Below are positions 7,954 through 20,973 of a stretch of DNA of 34,571 nt, one piece after another (positions within the stretch are counted from its first letter, which is position 1; each line of letters begins with the position of its first letter). The DNA lies in contig JACQVG010000118.1 of assembly GCA_016209905.1 (NCBI GenBank), forward strand, positions 1 through 34,571. The letters run 5' to 3'. This stretch comes from Gemmatimonadota bacterium (lineage in GTDB: Bacteria > Gemmatimonadota > Gemmatimonadetes > Gemmatimonadales > JACORV01). The translations under genes were made by a program, and so were the position numbers. The notes below the pieces were generated by a model that saw only the letters and a list, made by a program, of their open reading frames with translations, did no database searches and was not told where the DNA came from.

Positions 7954-9455
7954 GCGGCAGATCGGACGGGCCCTCGCCGGTGGAGCAGGCGCGGCGGGAC
8001 AAGCTCGAGGCGCTGAGGAGCGGCGGGGTGACGCCGTTCGCTTACCGGTTCGTCCGGACCCACACGGCGGCCGAGGCTGTCGCGGTGTCGAGGGACGGCG
8101 CGGATGCTCCGGAGGTCGCCCTGGCCGGGCGCGTGGTCGGGCTGCGCTCGCACGGCAAGGCCACGTTCGCGCACCTGGCCGATGCCTCGGGCCGCATCCA
8201 GCTCTATTTCCGGAGCGACCATCTGGGCCACGCCGCCTATGCGCTCGTTCCGTTGCTCGATCTGGGCGATCACCTCGGCGTGCGGGGCCGGCTGTTCCGC
8301 ACCCGCACGGGCGAGGTGACGGTGCGTGTGGGCGGGTTCGAGCTGCTCGCGAAAGCGCTGCGGCCGCTTCCTCTCGGCAAGAGCGCCCCGCGTCCCGACG
8401 GCACCGTCGCGCACTACTCGGAGCTCGCCGATCCCGAGGTCCGCTACCGGCAGCGGTACGCCGATCTCGCGGTTCACCCGGAGCGGCGCGCGGTCTTCGA
8501 GCGGCGGGCCGCGATCACGCGAGCCATCCGTCGCTTCTTGGACGACCGGGGGTTCCTGGAGGTCGAGACGCCCATCCTCCAGCCGCAATACGGCGGGGCC
8601 TCGGCGCGCCCCTTCGTCACCCGCTACCACGCGCTTGACGCCGACTTTTACCTCCGCATCGCTGACGAGCTCTACCTCAAGCGCTTGATCGTCGGGGGCC
8701 TCGAGCGGGTGTACGAGATCGGCAAGGACTTCCGGAACGAGGGGATGGATCGCCTGCACAACCCCGAGTTCACGATGCTCGAGTGCTACCAGGCGTACGC
8801 CGACTACACCGACATCATGGAGCTGTGCGAGGCGCTGGTCAGGCGGGTCGTGCGCGAGGTGACGGGAGGGGACGTCGTCCTGGCGCGCGGGCGGCCGGTA
8901 GACCTCGGCCCACCATGGCGCCGGGTCGGCTACGTCGAGCTGCTCGCGGAGCGGAGCGGCATGGACGTCGGGCGTTCCGACCGCGCCGCGCTCGCGGCGG
9001 CCCTGCGGGAGCGCGGCCTCGAGGCCGACGCGAGCCAGAGCAGGGGCCGGCTCATCGACCAGCTGTTCGGGCTCACCGTGGAGCCTCACCTCGAGGGGCC
9101 GACCTTGGTGCTGGACTACCCGATCGAGCTCTCTCCGCTGGCGAAGCCGAAGCGTGGGGCCCCGGCGCTCGCCGAGCGCTTTGAGCTCTACATCGGCGGG
9201 TACGAGCTGGCGAACGCGTTCTCGGAGCTCAATGACCCCGACGATCAACGGGCCCGCTTTGCGGCCCAGGCGGCGCTGGGCGCGGCGGGGGACGATCGGG
9301 CACAGGCGATGGACGAGGACTACGTTCGCGCCCTCGAGTACGGCATGCCGCCGACGGGCGGCCTCGGCCTGGGCGTGGACCGGCTGACGATGCTCGTCAC
9401 GGGTGAACGGTCGATCCGCGACGTCGTGCTCTTCCCGGCGCTGAGGCCCGAGTGA
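7950..9455 (+). CDS. lysS: Lysine--tRNA ligase, class II
   Basis: OB-fold [112 protein letters not shown]; motif 3 [26 protein letters not shown]. Confidence 0.97.
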   Translation: MSGRSDGPSPVEQARRDKLEALRSGGVTPFAYRFVRTHTAAEAVAVSRDGADAPEVALAGRVVGLRSHGKATFAHLADASGRIQLYFRSDHLGHAAYALVPLLDLGDHLGVRGRLFRTRTGEVTVRVGGFELLAKALRPLPLGKSAPRPDGTVAHYSELADPEVRYRQRYADLAVHPERRAVFERRAAITRAIRRFLDDRGFLEVETPILQPQYGGASARPFVTRYHALDADFYLRIADELYLKRLIVGGLERVYEIGKDFRNEGMDRLHNPEFTMLECYQAYADYTDIMELCEALVRRVVREVTGGDVVLARGRPVDLGPPWRRVGYVELLAERSGMDVGRSDRAALAAALRERGLEADASQSRGRLIDQLFGLTVEPHLEGPTLVLDYPIELSPLAKPKRGAPALAERFELYIGGYELANAFSELNDPDDQRARFAAQAALGAAGDDRAQAMDEDYVRALEYGMPPTGGLGLGVDRLTMLVTGERSIRDVVLFPALRPE

Positions 9456-10702
9456 GGCGCGTCGAGTGGTGGGTCGCCGCCCGGTACCTGAGGAGCCGGC
9501 GGGCTTCGCGATTCTTCTCGCTCATCACGCTGATCGCGACGACGGGGGTGGCGCTGGGCGTGATGGCGCTCATCGTGGTCACCGGCGTGATGAGTGGGCT
9601 CCAGAAGGACTTGCGCGAGAAAATCCTGGTGGCCAATCCCCACGTGCGCGTCCTGACGTACGGTGAAGGCCTCCGCCTGGAGGACTGGAGACGCGTTCTG
9701 GGGGTGGCGGCGGAGGCGCCCGACGTGGTGGCGGCGGCGCCGTTCGTGCTCTCACAGGGGCTGATGTCGGCGGGACACGACTACGCCGAAGGCGTCGCGG
9801 TGATCGGCATCGAACCGGACACGGGAACGGTGGCGGTCACGGGGCTCGCCCGGACGTTCGCGGCGGGCGACCTCACTTTCGGTACCCGTGCAGCCGACGT
9901 GGACGGCGGGGTGGTCCTGGGACGCCGGCTGGCCGATCGCTTCTCCGCGTTCCCGGGCACGGTGATCACCCTGGTCTCGCCGGCCGGCTCCTCGTTCAGC
10001 GCGGCGCTCGGCGCGTACGTGCCGCGGTTCTACCGCTACGAGGTGAGCGGCGTGTTCGACACCGGGATGTACGAATACGACAACACCTACGTGGTGATGT
10101 CGCGCGGGGCGGCGCAGCGGTTCGCCGGCCTCGACTCGGCGGTGAGCGGCGTGGAGCTGCGCGTCCGGGACCCCTGGCATGCCGACCGGGTGGCGCGCGC
10201 ACTCGAGGAGCGGCTCGGCTTCCCGTACCGGGCGCTCGACTGGACGGCCCAGAACTCGTCGCTGTTCTCGGCGCTCAAGCTGGAAAAGCTGGCGATGAGC
10301 GTGATCCTTCTGCTCATCGTCCTGGTGGCGGCGTTCAACATCGTGAGCACCCTGACGATGGCTGTGAGCGACCGCACCAAGGAGATCGGGATCCTGCGCG
10401 CCATGGGGATGACGGCGGCCCAGATCCGGCGGATCTTCATGGCGCAGGGGATCGTCGTGGGCGTGGCGGGTACCGCGCTCGGTGCGCTGGGGGGCGTCGC
10501 GCTCGCGCTGGCGGTGGACCGTTACCGGCTCGTCGCCCTGAACCCGACGGTCTACTTCATCGACCACCTGCCCGTGGAGCTCGCGGTGACCGATGTCGGC
10601 GCAGTCGTCGGGGCCAGCCTCCTCATCGCCGCGGTGGCCACCTTGTACCCGGCCGGCCGGGCCGCCGGTCTCGAGCCGGTCGAAGCGATACGGCACGAGT
10701 GA
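9452..10702 (+). CDS. lolC: Lipoprotein-releasing ABC transporter permease (LolC/LolE family)
   Basis: [58 protein letters not shown]; FtsX-like C-terminal TM region. GTG start overlapping the lysS stop. Confidence 0.9.
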   Translation: MRRVEWWVAARYLRSRRASRFFSLITLIATTGVALGVMALIVVTGVMSGLQKDLREKILVANPHVRVLTYGEGLRLEDWRRVLGVAAEAPDVVAAAPFVLSQGLMSAGHDYAEGVAVIGIEPDTGTVAVTGLARTFAAGDLTFGTRAADVDGGVVLGRRLADRFSAFPGTVITLVSPAGSSFSAALGAYVPRFYRYEVSGVFDTGMYEYDNTYVVMSRGAAQRFAGLDSAVSGVELRVRDPWHADRVARALEERLGFPYRALDWTAQNSSLFSALKLEKLAMSVILLLIVLVAAFNIVSTLTMAVSDRTKEIGILRAMGMTAAQIRRIFMAQGIVVGVAGTALGALGGVALALAVDRYRLVALNPTVYFIDHLPVELAVTDVGAVVGASLLIAAVATLYPAGRAAGLEPVEAIRHE

Positions 10703-11400
10703 CGCCGCTGCTGGAGGCGCGGGGGCTCCGGAAACGGTTTCCCTCCGGTGACGCGGGATGGCTGGACGTCTTGGTCAACCTCGACCTTATGCTGGCGCGC
10801 GGCGAGGTCGTGGCCATCGTGGGAGCGAGCGGCGCGGGGAAGAGCACGCTGCTCCATCTGCTGGGCGCCCTTGACCGCGCCACCGCGGGGGAGATCGCGC
10901 TGGATGGCGTCGCGTACGGCAGGCTCGACGCCGCGGCGCTGGCCGAGCTCCGCAATCGGCGGCTCGGCTTCGTCTTCCAGTACCACCACCTCCTGCGCGA
11001 GTTCAGCGCGCTGGAGAACGTCATGATGCCGCTTCTCATCGCGGGTCGGTCCCGGGATCGGGCCCGTTCAAGGGCCGAGCAGCTCCTCGCCGAGGTGGGG
11101 CTCGCCGGCAGGATGACGCACCGGCCGGCGGCGCTGTCGGGCGGCGAGCAGCAGCGCTGCGCGGTGGCGCGGGCCCTGGTGCACGACCCCGACGTGGTCC
11201 TGGCGGACGAGCCGACCGGCAACCTCGACCACGGCAACGGAGTGATGCTGGCCGACCTGTTCTTCCGGCTCGCGCGCGAGCTGGAGACGGCGGTCGTGAT
11301 CGTCACGCACAATCGTCAGCTCGCCGCACGGGCCGATCAGATACTGCTGCTGGAGGACGGCCGGCTCACGCCGGTGCGCGAGGTGGAGGCGCTGCCCTGA
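10699..11400 (+). CDS. lolD: Lipoprotein-releasing ABC transporter ATP-binding protein
   Basis: Walker A GASGAGKSTLLHLLG, LSGGEQQRCAVARAL signature, Walker B VVLADEPTGNLD. Confidence 0.92.
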   Translation: MTPLLEARGLRKRFPSGDAGWLDVLVNLDLMLARGEVVAIVGASGAGKSTLLHLLGALDRATAGEIALDGVAYGRLDAAALAELRNRRLGFVFQYHHLLREFSALENVMMPLLIAGRSRDRARSRAEQLLAEVGLAGRMTHRPAALSGGEQQRCAVARALVHDPDVVLADEPTGNLDHGNGVMLADLFFRLARELETAVVIVTHNRQLAARADQILLLEDGRLTPVREVEALP

Positions 11401-11903
11401 TGCTCTGCGAGCACTGCCGCGAGCGCGACGCGGTCGTTCACCTGACCCAGATCGTGGACAACGCGGTGACGACGACGCACCTGTGCGAACCGTGCGCGGC
11501 GGCGAAGGGGGTCGAGACCGGGGCGGGGGTCGCGAAGTTCCCGCTGGGCGATTTCCTCGCCACGCTGGGCAAGTCGGGGCCGGCGGAGCAGGCGGAGGCG
11601 GGGTCCGACATCCCGTGCCGGTTCTGCGGCGCTACGCTGCGCGATTTCCGGCAGTCCGGACGGCTCGGCTGCGCGCGCTGCTACGCCAGCTTCGACGCGC
11701 ATCTGAGGGATCTGCTGCGGCGACTCCACGGCAGTTCCCAGCACGTCGGGGAGATGTACCGGCTGTCCTCCGCCGCCGCACCGGCCGAGTCGGAGACGCA
11801 GCGCCGGTTGGGAGACCTGCGGGAGCAGCTGCGGCGCGCCGTCGACGCGGAGAACTTCGAGCTGGCCGCCGAGCTGCGCGACCGCATCCGGGTGCTGGAA
11901 TGA
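11400..11903 (+). CDS. mcsA: McsA-like UvrB/UvrC-motif zinc protein, activator of the McsB arginine kinase
   Basis: Four CxxC motifs (CEHC, CEPC, CRFC, CARC) and C-terminal UVR motif LRRAVDAENFELAAELRDRIRVLE; immediately upstream of mcsB. Confidence 0.88.
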   Translation: MLCEHCRERDAVVHLTQIVDNAVTTTHLCEPCAAAKGVETGAGVAKFPLGDFLATLGKSGPAEQAEAGSDIPCRFCGATLRDFRQSGRLGCARCYASFDAHLRDLLRRLHGSSQHVGEMYRLSSAAAPAESETQRRLGDLREQLRRAVDAENFELAAELRDRIRVLE

Positions 11904-12982
11904 TGGATCTCACGCTCATCCCCGACGGCGGCCTGGCCTGGCTGGATGCCAGCGGCCCGCTGGCGCACGTGGTGCTGTCGAGCCGGATCCGGCTGGCCCG
12001 CAACCTGGAGGGGATCCGGTTCGCCGTCCGGGCTCGCGACGCGGACCGTCGGCGGGTGCTGGATCTCGTGGATGCCGCGTGGCAGCGCAGCGCTGCGGCG
12101 CGCGGCGGAGCGCGGTTCCTGCTCGACGACCTGGGTCCCGACGACCGGCAGCTGTTGCACGAGCGGCACCTGGTGAGCAAAGAGCTGGCCGCGGCGGGCG
12201 GCGAGCGGGGCGGCAGCAGCGGCGCGGCGGTGTACTTGGCGGGGTCGCTGGGCCTCATGGTGAACGAGGAGGACCACCTGCGGCTCCAGACGCTCCACTC
12301 CGGCTTCGGGTTGACCCAGGCATACGGCGCGCTGGAGCGCCTGGATTCGGAGCTCGGCGTGGCGCTTCCCGTCGCCTTCCACCCCGAGTTTGGCTATCTT
12401 ACGGCCTGCCCGACGAACGCCGGAACCGGGCTGCGCGCCTCGGTCCTCATCCATTTGCCGGGGCTGGTGCTGACCAAAGAGATCTCCAAGGTCCTTCAGG
12501 GGCTCTCGCAGGTCGGGCTGACGTTTCGCGGGCTCTACGGTGAGGGGAGCGAGGTCGTCGGCAACTTCTTCCAGCTGTCGAACCAGACGACGCTGGGGAA
12601 ATCCGAGGAAGAGTTGCTCGACCACCTCGGCAAGATCGTCCGCCAGGTGGTCGCGTACGAGGAGCAGGCGCGCCAGGTGCTGCTGCGCGACGCGCCCACG
12701 ATCATCGAGGACAAGGTCTGGCGCGCGTACGGCCTCCTGCGCCACGCGCGCAGCCTGTCGTTCGACGAGGCCATGAACCTGCTGTCGGGCGTGCGGTTGG
12801 GTGTGGGGCTGAAACTGATCGCCGGGCTGAGTGTATACACGCTGAACAAGCTGCTGATCTTCACGCAGCCCGCCCATCTGGCCGCTCTTGAGGTGCGCTC
12901 GGCGAACGATCCCGAGTTGCGTGCCACGCGGGCGGCCTATGTACGTCGGCTGCTGGACGCGGAGGCGGCGCCGCCGGCCTGA
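11900..12982 (+). CDS. mcsB: Protein-arginine kinase McsB (phosphagen kinase fold)
   Basis: HVVLSSRIRLARNLEGIRF, MVNEEDHLRLQ, CPTNAGTGLRASVLIHLPGLVLT, LYGEGSEVVGNFFQLSNQTTLGKSEEE; C-terminal DPELRATRAAYVRRLL. ATGA overlap with mcsA. Confidence 0.95.
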   Translation: MMDLTLIPDGGLAWLDASGPLAHVVLSSRIRLARNLEGIRFAVRARDADRRRVLDLVDAAWQRSAAARGGARFLLDDLGPDDRQLLHERHLVSKELAAAGGERGGSSGAAVYLAGSLGLMVNEEDHLRLQTLHSGFGLTQAYGALERLDSELGVALPVAFHPEFGYLTACPTNAGTGLRASVLIHLPGLVLTKEISKVLQGLSQVGLTFRGLYGEGSEVVGNFFQLSNQTTLGKSEEELLDHLGKIVRQVVAYEEQARQVLLRDAPTIIEDKVWRAYGLLRHARSLSFDEAMNLLSGVRLGVGLKLIAGLSVYTLNKLLIFTQPAHLAALEVRSANDPELRATRAAYVRRLLDAEAAPPA

Positions 12983-13021
12983 CCGGTCGGGTCCCCGCAG
13001 GAGGAGGAGAGGTCCGAGGTC

Positions 13022-15499
<2,478 letters not shown>

Positions 15500-15539
15500 C
15501 ACGCCGCTCCCCGGGTGGGGGGCGATCGTCGCGGCCGCG

Positions 15540-17933
15540 GTGGCCATCGTCCTCGCGGTCGCCTCGCCACCGGCGCCGCTGCGAGCCCAGGAGCCGTCGG
15601 ACGGGGCGGCGACGGTCGACTCCGTCGAGGTGGTCGGTAACCGCCGCACGTCGCGCGAGGCGATCGTCAATACCGCCGGGATTCCGATCCGCGCGCCCAT
15701 CGGCTATCGCGACATCCAGCGGGCACTCCGCGCCCTCTACGCGCTGGCGCAGTACGACGACGTCGCGATCCACCGCTATACGGGCAGCGAGGGGGAAGAG
15801 ATCGTCGTCATCAGCGTGCGCGAGCGGCCGCTGCTGTCGCGCACCGTGGTGCGCGGGGCGGAGAAGGTTTCGGAGCGGAGTGTCCGCGACCTGATCGAGA
15901 CGCCCACCGGTCGCCCGCTGGACCCCGGGCTCGTCGAGCGGGCGCGAATCCGGATCGACTCGCTCTACGAGGCTCACGGCTACTACCTCGCGGCCGTCCG
16001 GCCGATGCTGCTGCCGCAGGACAGCGACCACGTGGTGCTGCTGTTCGACGTCAGCGAAGGACGCCGCGTCGCCATCGCGGCGATCCGCATCGAAGGGAAC
16101 CGCGACTTCACCGACGCGCAGGTCGTCAGCCATTTCAAGACGCGGCCGGAGGGGTTCTGGTGGTTCCGACGCGGCGACTACGGCGAGGAGCGGCTCCGCG
16201 AGGACCTCGAGCAGCGGCTGCCGGCGTTCTACGGCGGCCGGGGGTACATTGATTTCCGCGTGGTCCACGATACGCTGATCGTGGATCGGGGCAGCGGCAA
16301 GGCCACAGTGGTCGTGACCGTGGAGGAAGGACGGCCCTACCGGGTCGGCACGGTGACGACAGACGGGAACCACCTCTTCTCCACCGACCAGGTGCTCTCG
16401 CTCAGCCCGTTCAGCGATAGGCCTGGGGGCGGCCTCCGCTGCCTCATCGGCGGCTGCGGGGACCGCGACGTGCAGTGGTTCGACCAGGGCGCCTGGGAAG
16501 CCGCGACCCAGCGGCTGCGCACCCAGTACGCCAACGAGGGGTACATTTACGCGGAGATCCGGCCCCGGATGGAGCGGGTCGAGTCGCCCGACTCCGCCGA
16601 GCCGCCGCGCCTGCAGCTCAGCTGGGAGATCGCGGAGGGCCGGCCCGCCATCATCAACCGGGTGGACATCCTCGGCAACGAGGTGACTCACGAGCGCGTG
16701 ATCCGCGAGGCGATCGTCATTCTTCCCGGCGACGTCTTCGCGCAGGACCGGGTGCTTCGCTCGTACCAGAACATCTCCAACCTCGGGTTCTTCCAGCAGC
16801 CGCTGCCGTTTCCCGACACGCGGCCTGCCAACGATCAGGGGGACATCGACCTCGTCTTCCGCGTGCAGGAACGCCACACCGGCAATGTCAATTTCGGCGC
16901 GTCCATGGGGCAGGGCACCGGAGTCGGGGGCTTCCTCGGGCTCGACGAACCGAACCTCTTCGGACAGGGCAAGCGCGGGCGCCTGCAGTGGCAGTTCGGC
17001 CGAAACATCAACGACTTCGATCTGAGCTACAGCGACCCGGCCCTCTACGGAAGCCGGGTTTCAGGCACCGTCGCCGTGCACAATTCGCGGATCCGGTACA
17101 CCGTCGCCGACCTCGGCCGCATCACGACGCGCGGCGGCTCGCTCCAGCTGGGCTTCCCGCTGCCGCGCAGCCGCTACAGCCGCGTGTTCGGGTCCTACGC
17201 CCTTGAGTTCGAATCGTATTCAGGATCGTCGCGCGGTCTCGCCGGCACTTTCCGGTGCGCCAACTGCGTCCGGTCCACCGTCGGGCTCTCCTTCCTGCGA
17301 GATACCCGTGTGGACCTGCCATTTGCGACCGCCGGCGCCATGCACCAGGTCGGCGCCAGCTTGACCGGCGGCGTTCTCGGGGGCTCGGCCGCCTTCCAGC
17401 GCTACGACGTCGAGACGCGGTGGTACGCGCCGGCGGGGCAGGTCGGCGGCGGCCCGGCGAGCAGCGGCGTCCGGTTCGTCCTCGGCCTCGCCACCAAGTC
17501 CGGGTTCGTATTCGGCAACGCGGGACCGTTCTTCCGCCAGCTCTTCGCCATGGGCGGCACGCAGTACGGGGTGCCGCTGCGCGGCTACGACGAGTTCTCC
17601 ATTACGCCCGAAGGATTCAACCCTGCCGCCTCGCTCGGCGGCGTCCCCCGGAGCGCGTTCGGTCACTCGTACTTCGCCGCGACGGCCGAATTCGGCGCGC
17701 GGTTCAGTCAGCAGATCTACGCCTCGCTCTTCTACGACGCCGGAAACGTCTGGGCCAGCGCCAGAGGATTCAATCCGACCCGGCTGTTCCGCGGCGCCGG
17801 CCTCGGCGTGGCGGTAATCACGCCGTTGGGACCGCTCGGGCTCGACTACGCCTACGGCTTCGACAGAACCGATCTCTTGGGTCGGCCGGCCCCGGGCTGG
17901 AAACTCCACTTCAAGATCGGCAACTTCTTTTAG
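15540..17933 (+). CDS. bamA: Outer membrane protein assembly factor BamA
   Basis: POTRA repeats (VDSVEVVGNRRTSREAIVNTAGIP..., VAIAAIRIEGNRDFTDAQVVSHFKTRPEG, IINRVDILGNEVTHERVIREAIVILPGDVF) and Omp85 barrel ending GLDYAYGFDRTD...WKLHFKIGNFF. Start uncertain: GTG 15540, or GTG 15423 overlapping clpC. Confidence 0.93.
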   Translation: MAIVLAVASPPAPLRAQEPSDGAATVDSVEVVGNRRTSREAIVNTAGIPIRAPIGYRDIQRALRALYALAQYDDVAIHRYTGSEGEEIVVISVRERPLLSRTVVRGAEKVSERSVRDLIETPTGRPLDPGLVERARIRIDSLYEAHGYYLAAVRPMLLPQDSDHVVLLFDVSEGRRVAIAAIRIEGNRDFTDAQVVSHFKTRPEGFWWFRRGDYGEERLREDLEQRLPAFYGGRGYIDFRVVHDTLIVDRGSGKATVVVTVEEGRPYRVGTVTTDGNHLFSTDQVLSLSPFSDRPGGGLRCLIGGCGDRDVQWFDQGAWEAATQRLRTQYANEGYIYAEIRPRMERVESPDSAEPPRLQLSWEIAEGRPAIINRVDILGNEVTHERVIREAIVILPGDVFAQDRVLRSYQNISNLGFFQQPLPFPDTRPANDQGDIDLVFRVQERHTGNVNFGASMGQGTGVGGFLGLDEPNLFGQGKRGRLQWQFGRNINDFDLSYSDPALYGSRVSGTVAVHNSRIRYTVADLGRITTRGGSLQLGFPLPRSRYSRVFGSYALEFESYSGSSRGLAGTFRCANCVRSTVGLSFLRDTRVDLPFATAGAMHQVGASLTGGVLGGSAAFQRYDVETRWYAPAGQVGGGPASSGVRFVLGLATKSGFVFGNAGPFFRQLFAMGGTQYGVPLRGYDEFSITPEGFNPAASLGGVPRSAFGHSYFAATAEFGARFSQQIYASLFYDAGNVWASARGFNPTRLFRGAGLGVAVITPLGPLGLDYAYGFDRTDLLGRPAPGWKLHFKIGNFF

Positions 17934-17956
17934 AGTGACGCGATGAGGAGAGAAAC

Positions 17957-18604
17957 ATGGCTCGCTTGACCGGGGCGGTGATCGTCGTGGTGCTGCTGGC
18001 GGGGTTGGCTGCCGCCCCCGCGGCGCAGCGAACGCCGACTCCCCAGCAGGGACAGGCACTGCGGCTCGCCTACATCAACTCGCAGTACATCCTGGCCAAT
18101 ACGCCCGGCCGGGCGGCGGCGGAGTCCACGTTCAGCGCCGAGATGCAGGGGCTCCGGAGCGAGGTGCAGCGGATGCAGCAGCAGCTCGATTCGGCCATCG
18201 CCGAGTACAACCGGACCTCGCTCGTGATGAGCGCGGCGGCGAAGCAGCAGCGGGAGACCGAGCTGCGGCAAATGGAGCAACGCACCCGTCAGCGTGCCGC
18301 GGAGCTCGAGCAGCAGGCGGGCCAGCGCGAACAGGAGCTCACGGCGCCCATCATGCGGCGCGTCAACGCGGTCATCGAGGGCGTGCGGGCCGAGTTCAAC
18401 TATGCGATGGTTTTCGACGCGGCGGCCCCGTCGGGGACGCTGGTGACGGCCGATCGCTCCCTGGACATCTCGGCCCTCGTGATCCAGCGTCTCCAGGCGG
18501 GCGCCGCTGATGCGCCGGGCGTGCCGCCGCCGCCCCCGATGCGGCCGGCGGCGGACTCGGCGGCGCGGCCGCAGCAGACGCCGCTGCGACCTCGGCGCCC
18601 CTAG
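17957..18604 (+). CDS. skp: OmpH/Skp family periplasmic chaperone with Pro-rich tail
   Basis: Signal peptide, LAYINSQYILANTPGRAAAESTF, long Gln-rich coiled coil, and NYAMVFDAAAPSGTLVTADRSLDIS; located between bamA and lpxD. Confidence 0.9.
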   Translation: MARLTGAVIVVVLLAGLAAAPAAQRTPTPQQGQALRLAYINSQYILANTPGRAAAESTFSAEMQGLRSEVQRMQQQLDSAIAEYNRTSLVMSAAAKQQRETELRQMEQRTRQRAAELEQQAGQREQELTAPIMRRVNAVIEGVRAEFNYAMVFDAAAPSGTLVTADRSLDISALVIQRLQAGAADAPGVPPPPPMRPAADSAARPQQTPLRPRRP

Positions 18605-18629
18605 CAGGCGTCGGCCTCCGGGTCGCCGG

Positions 18630-19664
18630 ATGACTGCGCCGCTGTCGGCCGTCGAGGTCGCCGCGCTGGTGGGGGGCTGGCTCATCGGCGACGGCTCGGT
18701 GCGCCTGGGCGCCGTGGCTCCGCTCGACCGCGCCGGCCCGGGCGACCTTTCGTTTCTCGCCGGTGGCCGCTACCTCCCGTCCTTCCACGCGACCCGCGCC
18801 GGCGCCGTGCTCTGTAGCCCCGAGCACCAGAGCGCCGAGCCCGGTCCCGCGACGCGGATCATCGTGGAGGATCCGCACCGCGCCGTGCAGCGGGTGCTGC
18901 GGGCGCTGTTCCCACCGCCGCCGCGCCGATCGGGAGTGGACCCAAGCGCCACCGTGGGCCGCGGCGCGGTGCTGGGCCGGGACGTTTATCTCGGCCCGCA
19001 CGTCGTGATCGGCTCCGGCGCCGCGCTCGGCGATCGTGCCGACGTGATGGCCGGAGCCGTCATCGGCGCCGGAGTACAGATCGGCGACGATGTGACGATC
19101 CACCCGCACGTGGTGTGCTATCCCGGCACCACGGTCGGGAGTCGCGTGATCCTGCACGCCGGCGTGCGCCTCGGCGTCGACGGCTTCGGATACGTCCCGG
19201 GCCCGACGGGACACGAGCGGGTGCCGCACGTGGGGCGGTGCGTGATCGGGGACGACGTGGAGATCGGCGCCAATTCCACGGTCGATCGCGGCAGCGTCGA
19301 CGACACGGTCGTGGGCGCCGGCACCAAGATCGACAACCTGGTGCACATCGGGCACAACTGTCGCATCGGCCAGCGATGCCTCATCATGGCCCAGGTGGGA
19401 ATGGCGGGCTCGACGTACGTGGAGGACGACGTGATCCTCGCGGGGCAGGCGGGACTTGCGGGGCACCTGACGGTGGCTCGGCGCGCCCGGATCGGGGCCC
19501 AGAGCGGCGTGATCGGCGATGTTTCGGCCGGCGCGACGGTGTCCGGCTACCCCGCCCGCGCTCACCGCGACGTGATGCGCGCCACGTCCGCCATGTACCG
19601 GCTGGCGGAGATCGTGGACGAACTCGAGGCGATGGTGGAGCATGGCCGGCGCGCCGCCGAATAG
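18630..19664 (+). CDS. lpxD: UDP-3-O-(3-hydroxyacyl)glucosamine N-acyltransferase
   Basis: N-terminal PLDRAGPGDLSFLAGGRYLP, hexapeptide repeats, GFGYVPGPTGHERVPHVGRCVIGDDVEIGANSTVDRGSVDDTVVGAGTKIDNLVHIGHNC. Confidence 0.96.
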   Translation: MTAPLSAVEVAALVGGWLIGDGSVRLGAVAPLDRAGPGDLSFLAGGRYLPSFHATRAGAVLCSPEHQSAEPGPATRIIVEDPHRAVQRVLRALFPPPPRRSGVDPSATVGRGAVLGRDVYLGPHVVIGSGAALGDRADVMAGAVIGAGVQIGDDVTIHPHVVCYPGTTVGSRVILHAGVRLGVDGFGYVPGPTGHERVPHVGRCVIGDDVEIGANSTVDRGSVDDTVVGAGTKIDNLVHIGHNCRIGQRCLIMAQVGMAGSTYVEDDVILAGQAGLAGHLTVARRARIGAQSGVIGDVSAGATVSGYPARAHRDVMRATSAMYRLAEIVDELEAMVEHGRRAAE

Positions 19665-20967
19665 CCTCCCCCTCCCCCCCCTCCCCCCCCTGCCCAGGCG
19701 GTCGGTTCGCAGGGCGGTCTCGCTCGACGGCGTGGGAATGCACACCGGTGTCGCCACGCGGGTCACCTTCCGGGCGGCGGCCCCGGGCGACGGGGTCGTG
19801 TTCCAGCGCACCGACCTGGCGGGCGCCCCGACGATCCCGGCGCGGCTCTCGAGCGTTACCGCGGTCGACCGCCGCACCACCCTGGGCATGAACGGCGCCG
19901 AGGTCCACACCGTCGAGCACCTCCTCGCCGCGGTGGCGGCGCTGGAGCTCGATGACCTCCTCATCGAGGTCAGCGGTCCGGAGCCGCCGATCCTCGACGG
20001 CTCGTTCGCCCCGTTTCTCGATGCGCTCCGGGACGCCCAGCCGGTCGAGCACGGCGGCCAAGCGCAGCAGTTCGCGGTCAAGGAGCCGTTCACCGTGACC
20101 GAAGGAGGCTCCTCCTACCTGGTCGGGCCCGCGCCGACTTGGCGTGTCTCGGCGACGATCGAGTTCCCCCATCCGCTCATCGGTCGCCAGTCGGGCAGCT
20201 ACGACATCACGGCGGACGCGTTCGCCCGCGAGCTCGCGCCGGCTCGCACCTTCGGGTTCATGGACGAGGTCGAGGTGCTTCGCGCCAAGGGGTTGATCGT
20301 CGGTGCCTCGCTGCGGAACGCGATCGTGCTGGACGCCGCGTCGGTCGTCGGCACCACGCTCCTGTGGCCGGACGAGTTCGTGCGGCACAAGGCTGCCGAC
20401 CTGGTCGGCGACCTCGCACTCCTTGGCGGTCGCCTGAGAGCGCACGTGGTGGCCGAGCGGCCGAGCCACCAGGGCAACGTGGCGTTGGGCCACGCCATCC
20501 GCCAGCGGGCAGGTCGTTCCGTGAGCTCCGCGCTGGATATCCGCCACATCCTCGACGTCATCCCCCACCGGTATCCGATGCTGCTGGTGGATCGCATCAT
20601 CGAGGTCGAGGAGCGGAAGCGGATCGTCGGCATCAAGAACGTCACGATCAACGAGCCCTTCTTCCAGGGCCATTTCCCGGGCCATCCGGTCATGCCCGGG
20701 GTGCTGATCATCGAAGCGATGGCGCAGGTCGGCGGCATGCTGCTGATGTCGTACGTGGCGAAGGACGACCATCGCAACAAGGTCGTCTACTTCATGTCGT
20801 TGGACAACGTGAAGTTCCGCCGCCCCGTGATCCCGGGCGACCAGATTCGCTTCGAGATCGAGATGATCCAGTTCCGGGGCAAGACCTGCCGCATGAAGGG
20901 CGTAGGGTACGTGGACGGCCACGTGGTCGCCGAAGCCGAGATGATGGCCGCCATCGTGGACAAGTGA
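19642..20967 (+). CDS. lpxC/fabZ: Bifunctional LpxC deacetylase / FabZ 3-hydroxyacyl-ACP dehydratase fusion
   Basis: LpxC half: [63 protein letters not shown]. FabZ half: [22 protein letters not shown]...[28 protein letters not shown]. Confidence 0.95.
   Translation: MAGAPPNSLPLPPLPPLPRRSVRRAVSLDGVGMHTGVATRVTFRAAAPGDGVVFQRTDLAGAPTIPARLSSVTAVDRRTTLGMNGAEVHTVEHLLAAVAALELDDLLIEVSGPEPPILDGSFAPFLDALRDAQPVEHGGQAQQFAVKEPFTVTEGGSSYLVGPAPTWRVSATIEFPHPLIGRQSGSYDITADAFARELAPARTFGFMDEVEVLRAKGLIVGASLRNAIVLDAASVVGTTLLWPDEFVRHKAADLVGDLALLGGRLRAHVVAERPSHQGNVALGHAIRQRAGRSVSSALDIRHILDVIPHRYPMLLVDRIIEVEERKRIVGIKNVTINEPFFQGHFPGHPVMPGVLIIEAMAQVGGMLLMSYVAKDDHRNKVVYFMSLDNVKFRRPVIPGDQIRFEIEMIQFRGKTCRMKGVGYVDGHVVAEAEMMAAIVDK
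19665..19691 (+). repeat. C-tract cluster (C5-T-C8-T-C8) in the first codons of lpxC-fabZ
   Basis: agcctccccctcccccccctcccccccctgccc; C5 19668-19672, C8 19674-19681, C8 19683-19690. Encodes [11 protein letters not shown]. Confidence 0.93.
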
Positions 20968-20973
20968 CGTAGG

